From assembly GCA_045562555.1 (NCBI GenBank), contig JBJKVO010000015.1, positions 124,001 through 188,000 of the forward strand: a stretch of DNA of 64,000 nt, written 5' to 3'. Positions 8,774-17,473 of this stretch are shown one piece after another; the stretch's first letter is position 1, and every line of letters starts with the position of its first letter. The position numbers and the translations under genes are program-made. A model generated the notes under the pieces. It did not search any database, was not told the origin of the DNA, and saw only the letters and a program-made list of their open reading frames with translations. This stretch comes from UBA2588 sp002339805 (GTDB lineage: Bacteria > Chloroflexota > Dehalococcoidia > Lucifugimonadales > UBA3495).

Positions 8774-8830
8774 AGGATTTATTAATCCAATCAGGTGATT
8801 CGGCTTTATTTTCAAGCAACTGGGGGTAAC

Positions 8831-10012
8831 ATGGTAAATCTCAACCATGGAGCAGCAATTGTTGGTATTCATGAACACCAAACACGCTATGCTCCAGACA
8901 AAAGTGAATTACAAATACAAGGTGAAAGCGTAATTAAAGCATTAGAAGATGCTGGACTTACCAAAAATGACGTCGAAGGTCTCTTTACAGCTTCGAGCAC
9001 TATCAGGAACAGCGGACTAAATTTAGCAGACTACTTGGATATGTATCCAAAATATGTTGATAACACCACCGTAGGAGGTGGCTCTTTCGAGTTTCATCTA
9101 TCTCACGCTCTCACAGCGATAGCTGCAGGACGTATAAAATGTGCTGTAATTACTTACAGTAGCTTAGCGAAATCTGGAGGGATATCTGTTGGAACGGGAG
9201 GAGTCGCTAGATTCGGACACCCGCGACTAGACCCTTCTCCAGATAGTTTTGAAGAAATCTATGGGCTAACCACTGTAGGATTATATGCAATGATTGCCCG
9301 TAGGCATATGGAATTATTTGGCACAACATCAGAGCAATTAGCTGAAGTAGCTGTTGCTATGCGGCGTCACGCAGGATTAAATCCGGAAGCACAATTCAGA
9401 GATCCTATAACCGTTTCAGATGTGGTTAATTCTAGAGTAATATCTGATCCATTACATTTACCTGACTGCTGCGTTATTACCGACGGAGGAGGAGCTGTAG
9501 TAATAGCATCACCCGAGCTTGCAAAAGACTGCAAACAAACACCTGTATGGATATTAGGCGTTGGTGAAGCCTTAGCACATCAAGGCGCAGGAAAAAGAGA
9601 TCTAATGTACATAGCAGCCAAGCAAAGCCATGGACCTGCATTTGAAATGGCAGGAGTGAAACACTCAGATATTGATATGGCTATGGTTTATGACTCTTTT
9701 ACTATCACTGTGATAGAAACTTTGGAAGATTTAGGCTTTTGTGAAAAAGGCGAAGGGGGACAATTCGTGTCAAACGGAAGAATCCAATTAGGTGGTGAAC
9801 TACCCTTGAATACAGACGGAGGGGGACTATCGAGTAATCACCCTGGTATGCGAGGAATTTTCCTACTATTAGAAGCTACTAGACAGCTTAGACACGAATT
9901 CGAAGGAACAGAAAGACAAGTACCTAACTGTAATATTGCTCTATGCCACGGCACTGGCGGAGCTTTAGGGTCACGTCATAGTGGCGGAACAGTTATCTTG
10001 GGGAGGAATTAA
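8831..10012 (+). CDS. Thiolase-fold acyl-CoA enzyme (Ltp/SCP2-like, lacks nucleophilic Cys)
   Basis: A 393-residue thiolase-superfamily protein. Where a true thiolase has the acylated Cys it reads TTVGGGSFEFH, so the nucleophile is absent; the C-terminal SSNHPGM and CHGTGGALGS blocks are kept. This is the pattern of the lipid-transfer-protein-like thiolases that pair with a DUF35 protein, and some such pairs are retro-aldolases acting on acyl-CoA side chains. The DUF35 partner begins 1 base after this stop. I start at the ATG at 8831 (GGGGG upstream) because the ORF start at 8795 lies between that ribosome site and the promoter. Cytosolic. The substrate is unknown. Confidence 0.82.
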   Translation: MVNLNHGAAIVGIHEHQTRYAPDKSELQIQGESVIKALEDAGLTKNDVEGLFTASSTIRNSGLNLADYLDMYPKYVDNTTVGGGSFEFHLSHALTAIAAGRIKCAVITYSSLAKSGGISVGTGGVARFGHPRLDPSPDSFEEIYGLTTVGLYAMIARRHMELFGTTSEQLAEVAVAMRRHAGLNPEAQFRDPITVSDVVNSRVISDPLHLPDCCVITDGGGAVVIASPELAKDCKQTPVWILGVGEALAHQGAGKRDLMYIAAKQSHGPAFEMAGVKHSDIDMAMVYDSFTITVIETLEDLGFCEKGEGGQFVSNGRIQLGGELPLNTDGGGLSSNHPGMRGIFLLLEATRQLRHEFEGTERQVPNCNIALCHGTGGALGSRHSGGTVILGRN

Positions 10013-10013
10013 A

Positions 10014-10424
10014 ATGCCGGAATGGAAGAAACCATTACCAACCATCTCAGGAGAAACAAAAGTTTTTTGGGATGGTTGTAAAAAAGGTGAACTAATAATC
10101 CAAAAATGCGACACCTGCAATGATTACCAATTTTATCCTAGAGGCATATGCTCGAACTGTTGGACCACAGATATCAAATGGGTACATTCCACTGGCCGAG
10201 GCAAGGTTTGGACCTATACCATTACATATCAAAATAGAACCCCAGGGTTTGCAGAGGATGTCCCATATGTTCTAGCGCTAGTCGAACTCGATGAAGGCGT
10301 TAAAATGTTTACTAATATAATTGAGTGCGATCCAAAGGAAGTTAAAATAGGAATGGATGTAGAAGTTACCTTTGTAAAAGCTAATAACTTTATCACCATC
10401 CCATATTTTAAGCCTGTGTCATAA
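10014..10424 (+). CDS. DUF35/OB-fold zinc-ribbon protein, partner of the thiolase
   Basis: A 136-residue protein with a rubredoxin-like zinc ribbon (CDTCNDYQFYPRGICSNC, four Cys) and a C-terminal OB fold (GKVWTYTITYQNRTPGF, PYVLALVELDEGV). Proteins of this family bind acyl-CoA and form a heteromeric complex with thiolase-fold partners. The start at 10014 follows GGGGAGGA, which lies inside the end of the thiolase gene. Spacing of one base implies translational coupling and a fixed complex. Confidence 0.87.
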   Translation: MPEWKKPLPTISGETKVFWDGCKKGELIIQKCDTCNDYQFYPRGICSNCWTTDIKWVHSTGRGKVWTYTITYQNRTPGFAEDVPYVLALVELDEGVKMFTNIIECDPKEVKIGMDVEVTFVKANNFITIPYFKPVS

Positions 10425-10426
10425 GC

Positions 10427-11218
10427 TTACATTACAGACTGAACTAGACCGCCATCCACTAAAATAGTTGTACCTGTAATATAACTTGACTTTGAAGAAG
10501 CTAGAAAACCCACTAAATTGCCTAACTCTTTAGGGTCTCCTAAACGACCTACCGCTGTGTCTTCAGCTCTTTCTCCAAGAGCATCTTCTACACTCATTCC
10601 AAGTTCATTAGCTCTAGCTGTCACATTTGACATCATTCGGTCGCTCAAAATCGATCCGGGACACACATTATTAACCAATATATTGTCTCTCCCGACTTCT
10701 TGGGATAAGCTTTTAGCAAATGCGACAACCCCCATTCGGGTTGCTCCAGACAGAGCCAAATTAGGGATCGGCTGAAATACTGTGCTAGCTAGTATATTAA
10801 TGATTCGGCCGCCGCCACTTGCCTTCAAATGCGGTATTGACTCCCTACACATCCTAGCGAAAAATAATAATGACCGTTGGACTGCTATATCCCATTGCTC
10901 TTCAGTAGCATTAAATGATCTAGCCAATGGAGGGCCTCCTGAATTATTCACCATAATATCCAAATGCCCATACTTATTAACCGTTTGATTAATCAAATCC
11001 TGAATTACTTCAAGCTTTTCTAAGTCCCCAGCATATACCATAATTTCCCCACCAGTAGACTTTCTAATTTCCTCAGCAGATTTTTCCAGGTCGGCTAAAG
11101 TTCTACTGCACATAACAACCGTAGCCCCTTCTTCACTTAACACTTCCGAACAAGCTCTGCCTAGTCCTTTACTTGCACCGCCCACAATGGCGACTTTACC
11201 TCTAAGTTCTAAATCCAT
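10427..11218 (-). CDS. SDR-family oxidoreductase with altered catalytic residues
   Basis: A 263-residue Rossmann protein of the 3-oxoacyl-ACP-reductase-like SDR group. The cofactor motif is VGGASKGLG, the NNSGG block is kept and the Ser of the catalytic set is present (ILAST). The YxxxK motif, however, reads SGATR, so both Tyr and Lys are replaced. A known SDR subgroup (BKR_like_SDR_like) deviates in this way, so it may bind NAD(P) without ordinary ketoreductase chemistry. AGGAG precedes the ATG. It converges on the thiolase/DUF35 operon with a 2-base gap. Confidence 0.82.
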   Translation of the reverse strand: MDLELRGKVAIVGGASKGLGRACSEVLSEEGATVVMCSRTLADLEKSAEEIRKSTGGEIMVYAGDLEKLEVIQDLINQTVNKYGHLDIMVNNSGGPPLARSFNATEEQWDIAVQRSLLFFARMCRESIPHLKASGGGRIINILASTVFQPIPNLALSGATRMGVVAFAKSLSQEVGRDNILVNNVCPGSILSDRMMSNVTARANELGMSVEDALGERAEDTAVGRLGDPKELGNLVGFLASSKSSYITGTTILVDGGLVQSVM

Positions 11219-11317
11219 AGCCTTCTCCTAACCGATTTCTACTCAAAACCTTTGATTTTTGCGATTATAACAGAACACCGTTGTATAATAGTCTTCATCT
11301 ATTCTTGGACAATATTT

Positions 11318-12223
11318 ATGACAGAAACATTGGAAGTTACATCATTAAGGAAACCAATTACAGACATCATGTGGGAATGTGGGGAAATTCTTATAAATAA
11401 TTTTGGAACTTCATTGGACGTAGAATATAAAAATGACCGTAAATCTGACCCAGTTACGGAGATTGATAAACAACTTCAGAACAAAATAATAAAAGCTCTA
11501 TCTAAGATAGTACCTACTCACAATGTGCTCGGCGAAGAGGAAGAACAAGAAGGTTATAACCAACATTCATCTGACTATCTATGGATTATAGATCCGTTGG
11601 ATGGTACCACAAACTACATAAATAACGTTCCATTGTTTGGATCATCCGTAGGCCTAATGTATCAAGGGTCCGTAATTGCTGGATGGATATATATCCCATG
11701 GCCCAATAAAGAAAATGGATTGGTATTAAGTGCAATATCTGGAGAAGGATGTCACGTTAATCAGTCTTCGATACTCAATGAGCCAGTGGATCATACAGAA
11801 GCTAGCAAATTGATAGGATTACCAGGATTTTTCTTGTCGAATCATAAATTTACAGGACCTATGGCTCAGAAATTTGGGGAGCCTAGAGGGACAGGTAGTA
11901 TTGCTTATGAATGTTGCCTATGTGCGATGGGTTCTACTCAATATTCTATTTTTGGAGCTCCTAAACTATGGGATGTAGCTGGCGGCATAGCAATAGTCAA
12001 AGAAGCAGGAGGAGAATCTATTACAAAAGAACCCAATGGAAAACTGTGGAGGTCCACGGAACCCTTACTAAATAACTGGAACCCCGAACCGAACTTAGTC
12101 GTTGAATTAAAGAAATGGGCCAACTCCGTAATAGTATGTAAATCGGGCCTAGCCGATTACATCACAACTAATATGTCTTCAAAAACCCCAGTAATCAAAA
12201 AGATAGGCAAATTATTTAATTAG
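11318..12223 (+). CDS. Inositol monophosphatase family protein
   Basis: A 301-residue Mg2+-dependent phosphatase. The motifs GEEEEQ (metal Glu73/74), IDPLDGTTNY (Asp92, Asp95, Gly96, Thr97) and LWDVAGG near the C-terminus form the inositol-phosphatase/FBPase-fold active site. Substrates in the family include inositol phosphates, histidinol phosphate, PAP and fructose bisphosphate, and the sequence does not decide between them. The start is set at the ATG at 11318; the upstream 22 codons of the open frame overlap the probable promoter region. Its last 8 bases overlap the convergent amidohydrolase. Confidence 0.85.
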   Translation: MTETLEVTSLRKPITDIMWECGEILINNFGTSLDVEYKNDRKSDPVTEIDKQLQNKIIKALSKIVPTHNVLGEEEEQEGYNQHSSDYLWIIDPLDGTTNYINNVPLFGSSVGLMYQGSVIAGWIYIPWPNKENGLVLSAISGEGCHVNQSSILNEPVDHTEASKLIGLPGFFLSNHKFTGPMAQKFGEPRGTGSIAYECCLCAMGSTQYSIFGAPKLWDVAGGIAIVKEAGGESITKEPNGKLWRSTEPLLNNWNPEPNLVVELKKWANSVIVCKSGLADYITTNMSSKTPVIKKIGKLFN

Positions 12224-13394
12224 ATGAATCAGGTAACCATCCCCAAGCACGAGGTCCCCAATCCGCAGTGTACTTGATCCCCTCTTTAACGCATGCCACA
12301 GGTACTACTGCTTTATCAATTTTTCTCGGGTTATTAAGAACATCATAAACAACCCAATCTCCATTTTCTATTTTTAATATAGATAAATCAGCCTGCTTGC
12401 CAGCATGTAAAGTTCCCAATCTATCCTGTTCCCCGATCGCATGTGCTGGATTACTCGTGCACATGTTGATCACTTCTTCTAATTTGAATCCCATAGCTAA
12501 AAATCTAGTCATCATTTCCGTCATGCTATGAACTGTATTAATTCTCCCAGGGACGGTCAGATCTGTGCTTATACAATGAGGTATCAGTCCTTGGTCCAAA
12601 ACTTTATCCCCAATGTCAAAACTGAAATTAGATCTTCCATGAGCAGTGTCTAACCACACTCCTCTTTCTTTCGCTTCTTTAGCTTCAGGGACCAGTTTAC
12701 CGTCTGAATCAATAATACCGCCTTTATTTGCTGTAAATAAATGCGTTACTATATCTCCTTCATCTAAAATCGGTAATAATTTACTAATCACTGACTCGTC
12801 ATATCTATTCTCAGTATCACCTATATGAACCATCAGTCTTACACCAGTTTCTCTAGCTGCCCGCTTGGCTAGTTTAGGCATTTCCATACCAAATATTTCC
12901 AAAGCTGGAGACACCATACGAGCTTTGATACCTTTTATGACTCCGTTACTCTCTTGAACAACCCGTATAGTATTTTCTAAATCTATACTTGTTTCAGCCA
13001 TAATATCTGGAGTCGAAGCTAATCCTGTGCGACAAATATGTAAGAAAGGCCGAATTTCAGTTTTTGCATTAGGAAGAATGTACTTAGGAAACCCTCCATA
13101 CGTATCACATCCTGAGCTACCCGCATCAACAATTGTAGTCACACCCGAACGGATTCCAGCCACATCTGGCTCCTCTCCATTCTGATTTACTCCTGCATAT
13201 ACATGTGTATGGACATCTATCATTCCTGCAATCACAATGCAGCCTTTGACGTCCATTATTTCTTTAGCATCATCAACGGATATGTCTTTGGCAATTCTGC
13301 TTATTTTGCCATCTTGAATCGCTACATCCATTTGCCCATCGATATTTTGAGATGGATCGATCACCCTGCCATTCGTAACTAAAAGATCATACAT
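12216..13394 (-). CDS. Amidohydrolase/deacetylase family metal-dependent hydrolase (dihydroorotase-like)
   Basis: A 392-residue binuclear metal hydrolase of the dihydroorotase-related deacetylase group. It has His62 and His64 in VHTHVYAG, a probable carboxylated lysine in GIKARMV, a His in MVHIGDTE, a His in VTHLFTANKGG and an Asp in ISTDLTVPG. The first 50 residues and the C-terminus form the usual beta-sandwich. Substrates are likely N-acyl or cyclic amides, but none can be assigned. AGGGAG precedes the ATG. It follows prs by 26 bases on the same strand and may be co-transcribed with the crotonase and prs. Confidence 0.8.
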   Translation of the reverse strand: MYDLLVTNGRVIDPSQNIDGQMDVAIQDGKISRIAKDISVDDAKEIMDVKGCIVIAGMIDVHTHVYAGVNQNGEEPDVAGIRSGVTTIVDAGSSGCDTYGGFPKYILPNAKTEIRPFLHICRTGLASTPDIMAETSIDLENTIRVVQESNGVIKGIKARMVSPALEIFGMEMPKLAKRAARETGVRLMVHIGDTENRYDESVISKLLPILDEGDIVTHLFTANKGGIIDSDGKLVPEAKEAKERGVWLDTAHGRSNFSFDIGDKVLDQGLIPHCISTDLTVPGRINTVHSMTEMMTRFLAMGFKLEEVINMCTSNPAHAIGEQDRLGTLHAGKQADLSILKIENGDWVVYDVLNNPRKIDKAVVPVACVKEGIKYTADWGPRAWGWLPDSSN

Positions 13395-13420
13395 TCATTA
13401 CTCCCTAAGAACAGATTGAT

Positions 13421-14371
13421 TTAGCTGAATAAAGCTCCTACTGACTGACCCTTATGTATTCTATAAATTGCTTCACCCAACAATGGCGCCACAGTTAATA
13501 CTTTAACTTTCCCATTAGTTCTAGATGCGTCAATAGCTATACTATCCGATACAACAACTTCTGTGAAACTACTATTGGCCAGACTTTCATGAGCATTTCT
13601 AGAAAACACTGGATGAGAGGCACAACAAAATACTTCTTTCACTCCTCGTTCCAACAAAGTATCGGCAGCTCCAACAATAGTCCCGCCTGTGTCAATCTCA
13701 TCATCAAATGTTAAAGCAGTTTTACCTTTAACATCCCCAATAATATTTAAAGTTTCGGTAGTGTCATTATTTCCAATACGTCGTTTCTCTATGATAGCCA
13801 GCGGAGCATTCAATCTAGCTGCCACATCTCTAGCCTTTTTACTTATCCCTATGTCGACTGCCACTACTACCAAATCATCGATTTCTTTGGCTTTCACATA
13901 ATCAGTCAATATCGGCAATGCTGTTAATTCATCCACAGGTATATTGAAGAATCCTTGAATTTGGCCGGCATGCAAATCCATAGTTAACAATCTGTCAGCA
14001 CCTGCAGTAGTCAATAAATCAGCAACTAGCCTAGCTGTAATCGGAACTCTCGGCTGATCTTTCTTGTCAGTTCTACCATATCCATAATAAGGAACGACAG
14101 CGGTTATTCTACCAGCAGAAGCTCTCTTGCAAGCGTCTATCATGATCAACAGTTCCATTAAATGATCGTTTACAGGAAAGGTGATTGGTTGGACAATAAA
14201 AACATCTCGCTGCCTAACATTCTCTTGAATGTTAGTGAAAGTATTATCATTAGAAAATTTAAAAACTTCCGCTTTACCTAAAGGTATATTTAAATAGTCA
14301 CATACATCCTGAGCCAATTTCTTGTGAGCATTACCGCTGAAAATTTTAAGATCGTCAATTACTGGTCCCAT
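13421..14371 (-). CDS. prs: Ribose-phosphate pyrophosphokinase
   Basis: Makes PRPP from ribose 5-phosphate and ATP for nucleotide, histidine and tryptophan synthesis. It is 316 residues. Signatures are NVRQRDVFIVQP, the YYGYGRTDKKDQPR ATP site, TMDLHAGQIQGFF, the flexible-loop lysine region EKRRIG and the PRPP loop DDEIDTGGT (usually DDMIDTGGT). Its ATG directly follows the stop of the crotonase gene (TAAATG), so the two are coupled. Cytosolic. Confidence 0.95.
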   Translation of the reverse strand: MGPVIDDLKIFSGNAHKKLAQDVCDYLNIPLGKAEVFKFSNDNTFTNIQENVRQRDVFIVQPITFPVNDHLMELLIMIDACKRASAGRITAVVPYYGYGRTDKKDQPRVPITARLVADLLTTAGADRLLTMDLHAGQIQGFFNIPVDELTALPILTDYVKAKEIDDLVVVAVDIGISKKARDVAARLNAPLAIIEKRRIGNNDTTETLNIIGDVKGKTALTFDDEIDTGGTIVGAADTLLERGVKEVFCCASHPVFSRNAHESLANSSFTEVVVSDSIAIDASRTNGKVKVLTVAPLLGEAIYRIHKGQSVGALFS

Positions 14372-15190
14372 TTAATGTCCCCTGTATTCTGGATTTCTTT
14401 TTTCCCTAAAAGCATCGGCCCCTTCCAAATGATCTTTAGAAGATAACGTGATGGTCTCCGCAGCTGCAGCCATTTTCATAGCTGTTTCTAAATCAAATTC
14501 AAGACCTTTGTACAGCATCAATTTAGATAGTCGTATTGCAATAGGGGGCCCAGCAGCAATTTTATGTGCCATTGACATGACCTCATTCTCCAAATCTTCT
14601 TCATCAACTAATTTATTCAAAAAACCTAATTGCTTTGCCTCATCAGCCTCCATGAAATCACCTGTGAATAACATCTCAGCTGCTTTACCCAAACTACCCA
14701 AAACTCGCGGGTATAACCAAGTACCTCCAAATCCTGGGAATAATCCGATTTTAATATACGCACACATGAACCGACTTCTAGGCGTACCTATTCTAATGTC
14801 GCATGCAGCGGCCAAATCTAATCCAGCTCCAACTGCAACGCCATTTACCATAGCTATAACAGGTTTTTCTAAACGCTGTAGTGCTAGCATAAACCTCTGA
14901 GTGCGATTGAATGATCTCCTGATGTCATCAGGGTTATCTGACACCCAGGCGCTAGGTTCACTGCCACCACGCAACGCGGATAAATCTCCTCCCGCACAGA
15001 AAGAACTGCCTGCGCCAGTAATGATTAAAACTCTTATAGAATCATCTTCATCAACAACCCCGAGGGCATCTCCCAATTCATCCTGCATGACATCATTCAA
15101 CGCATTTCTTCTATCAGGACGATTTAAAGTAATACGTGCAATATGTGAGTCTTTATCTTTTTCAAGCAAGATATACTTATAATCAGCCAT
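14372..15190 (-). CDS. Enoyl-CoA hydratase/isomerase family protein (crotonase fold)
   Basis: A 272-residue crotonase-fold acyl-CoA enzyme. The first oxyanion loop is SFCAGGDLSAL and the second lies in NGVAVGAGLDLAAACD. At the position of the usual catalytic Glu144 (PEIKLG) it reads AYIKIG, and the next block is PGFGGTWLYPR, as in PaaG-type enzymes, so isomerase or ring-chemistry activity is as likely as hydration. GGGGG precedes the ATG. It is translationally linked to prs, an unexpected partner. Confidence 0.82.
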   Translation of the reverse strand: MADYKYILLEKDKDSHIARITLNRPDRRNALNDVMQDELGDALGVVDEDDSIRVLIITGAGSSFCAGGDLSALRGGSEPSAWVSDNPDDIRRSFNRTQRFMLALQRLEKPVIAMVNGVAVGAGLDLAAACDIRIGTPRSRFMCAYIKIGLFPGFGGTWLYPRVLGSLGKAAEMLFTGDFMEADEAKQLGFLNKLVDEEDLENEVMSMAHKIAAGPPIAIRLSKLMLYKGLEFDLETAMKMAAAAETITLSSKDHLEGADAFREKRNPEYRGH

Positions 15191-15366
15191 TGCCCCCCCT
15201 TATGAGCTTCTGAATTATAGCACAGGGTCAAAGCAAACTTAAGATGAAATTTTAAGTCACATTTCCATCTCGAAATTTAACAAACCCAGAGGCCTTATCT
15301 CAGCCAAAAGCAACAATCATTTCTGCATTTAGTGTAGAATATCTTTATCAAAATGAAGGCGGAACT

Positions 15367-16542
15367 ATGTACAGTTACATATCACATTTAGAGTGCTCAG
15401 TCTGTGAAAAAGAATTTCCACATGATCAAATTAGCTCGATCAGCGAATGCTGTGCCAAAGTCTTGTTCGCCAGATATGATTTGCAGAAACTAAAGAAAGA
15501 AGTTGATAAGAATGTTTACGCTTCACGAGAATCTAATATGTGGCGTTTCTCAGAACTCCTGCCTGTAACAGACCCAGCTAATGTAGTAACCTTGGGTGAA
15601 GGTGGCACGCCATTATTACGCACTACCGACCTTGGTAAGAAGTTAAACCTAAACAATTTATACATTAAAGATGAAGGACTGAACCCTACTGGGACATTCA
15701 AAGCGAGAGGAATCGGCGCTGCCGTATCCAAAGCCAACGAACTCGGAGTTAAAGGCTTCACAATGCCATCAGCAGGGAATGCCGCTGGTGCAGTCGCTGC
15801 TTACGCAGCAAGATCAGGACATCCCGTAAAGGTGTATATGCCTCAAGATGCTCCCTCAGCAAACAAAAAGGAGTCTCTACTTACTGGAGCTGAGCTAAAC
15901 CTAGTAGATGGTCTTATCAGCGATGCAGGGCGAATTTCAAGTCAAGTGGCAAAAGAAGAAAACTTATTTGACCTCTCAACTTTGAAAGAACCATATAGAG
16001 CGGAAGGCAAAAAAACTATGGCTCTTGAATTAGCGCAACAATTAGGTTGGAAGATTCCTGATGTAATTGTTTATCCCACTGGTGGCGGTACCGGAATCAT
16101 AGGAATGCATAAAGGATTCAATGAACTACTGGAACTAGGGTGGGTAACTGGTAAACAACCCAGATTTATAGCGGTACAAGCAGAGGGGTGCCAACCTATC
16201 GTTAAGGCCTTCAATGAAGGTGCAGATAGTAGTGAAATGTGGACTAATGCAGCTACAGTAGCAGACGGATTAAGAGTTCCAGGCCCTTTCGCAGACTACG
16301 TTATCTTGAAAATATTGCGTGAGACTGGTGGCACAGCTCTTTCTGTAACCGACAAAGAGATGGTAGATGCAATGTATGAAATCTCTAGTGATGAAGGCGT
16401 AGTGATCTGCCCAGAAGGCGCAGCAACATTAGTAGGATTGAGGCAGTTATTAGACAAAGGCCTGGTCTCGCAAGACGAAACAGTTATCCTATTAAACACG
16501 GGCTCAGCTTATAAATACCTTGAATTGGTTTCCGAAAAGTAA
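15367..16542 (+). CDS. thrC: Threonine synthase
   Basis: PLP enzyme that converts O-phosphohomoserine to threonine. It is 391 residues. The N-terminus has a Cys pair (LECSVCEKEF) and ECC, as in the shorter plant/archaeal-like type. The PLP lysine is Lys112 in NPTGTFKARG; SAGNAAGA and the phosphate loop PTGGGTGIIG follow. The stop overlaps the ispH ATG by one base (TAATGG). The 176 bases upstream show no riboswitch that I can recognise. Confidence 0.9.
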   Translation: MYSYISHLECSVCEKEFPHDQISSISECCAKVLFARYDLQKLKKEVDKNVYASRESNMWRFSELLPVTDPANVVTLGEGGTPLLRTTDLGKKLNLNNLYIKDEGLNPTGTFKARGIGAAVSKANELGVKGFTMPSAGNAAGAVAAYAARSGHPVKVYMPQDAPSANKKESLLTGAELNLVDGLISDAGRISSQVAKEENLFDLSTLKEPYRAEGKKTMALELAQQLGWKIPDVIVYPTGGGTGIIGMHKGFNELLELGWVTGKQPRFIAVQAEGCQPIVKAFNEGADSSEMWTNAATVADGLRVPGPFADYVILKILRETGGTALSVTDKEMVDAMYEISSDEGVVICPEGAATLVGLRQLLDKGLVSQDETVILLNTGSAYKYLELVSEK

Positions 16543-17441
16543 TGGAAATACTTGTAAGCTCTCCTAGAGGCTTTTGCGCAGGAGTAGTTCGCGCTATAGA
16601 TATGGTTGAACTAGCTCTTGAAAAATATGGTGCTCCAGTTTATATAAAGCATCAGATCGTTCACAATCCCCATGTAGTTGAAGATCTTGAAAGCAAAGGT
16701 GCGATCACAGTAGAAACTGTTGAAGAAATCCCTGAAGGTTCTCATGTTGTATTTTCCGCACATGGTTCACCCCCTGAAGATTTTGCCAAAGCTAGAGAAA
16801 GAAATTTGAAGGTAATTGACGCAGTTTGCCCTCTGGTAACTAAAGTGCACAATGAAGCAAAAAAATACGCTGCTCTTGGTAAGAAAATAATTCTAGTTGG
16901 CCATGAAGGACATCAAGAAGTAAAAGGAACTATGGGCCAAACCCCCATGACATTAGTAAATGACAAAGATCTTCAGTCAATCCCTAATTGGGATACTGAC
17001 ACTGACTTGGTAGTACTTACACAAACCACTTTATCAGTGAATGACACACAGAATATTACTGACAAAATAGATTCAGAATATTCTAATACCACTATCAGGA
17101 ACGATATCTGTTATGCAACTACTAATCGCCAAAGCGCTGTAAAAGATATGGCAAAACAAGTTGATGCAATATTAGTGATAGGCGCAGAAAACAGCTCTAA
17201 CTGCAATAGGCTAAAAGAATTATCACTTAGCCTTGGAATACCTGCAATGCTGGTTAATAATATCACGGAGATTCCTCCAGAATTTGTTTCACAGCGACAA
17301 ATTATAGGAGTTACATCCGGAGCATCCACTCCAGAATCTTTAGTCCAAGACATCATTGCATTTCTCGAACCAACCAAGATATCCTATTTAAGCACAGTTG
17401 AAGAAGATATCTCTTTCACTATCCGAGATGGGATTATCTAA
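16542..17441 (+). CDS. ispH: 4-hydroxy-3-methylbut-2-enyl diphosphate reductase
   Basis: Last enzyme of the MEP isoprenoid pathway, making IPP and DMAPP with a [4Fe-4S] cluster. The three cluster Cys are Cys12 (GFCAGV), Cys96 (DAVCPLV) and Cys190 (DICYATTNRQ). The substrate residues His41, His74, His124 and Glu126 are present, as is the SGAS-TPE end. It is 299 residues and full length. Coupled to thrC by a one-base overlap. Confidence 0.95.
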   Translation: MEILVSSPRGFCAGVVRAIDMVELALEKYGAPVYIKHQIVHNPHVVEDLESKGAITVETVEEIPEGSHVVFSAHGSPPEDFAKARERNLKVIDAVCPLVTKVHNEAKKYAALGKKIILVGHEGHQEVKGTMGQTPMTLVNDKDLQSIPNWDTDTDLVVLTQTTLSVNDTQNITDKIDSEYSNTTIRNDICYATTNRQSAVKDMAKQVDAILVIGAENSSNCNRLKELSLSLGIPAMLVNNITEIPPEFVSQRQIIGVTSGASTPESLVQDIIAFLEPTKISYLSTVEEDISFTIRDGII

Positions 17442-17473
17442 CTAATATAGTCATAAAGTCTAATGGTAGGTTA

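Noticed and set aside
14448..15182. Plus-strand frames opposite the crotonase gene
   Set aside because: They are complements of a conserved gene with intact motifs on the minus strand.
15191..15366. T-box or amino-acid riboswitch upstream of thrC
   Set aside because: No conserved T-box sequence or convincing stem series was seen.
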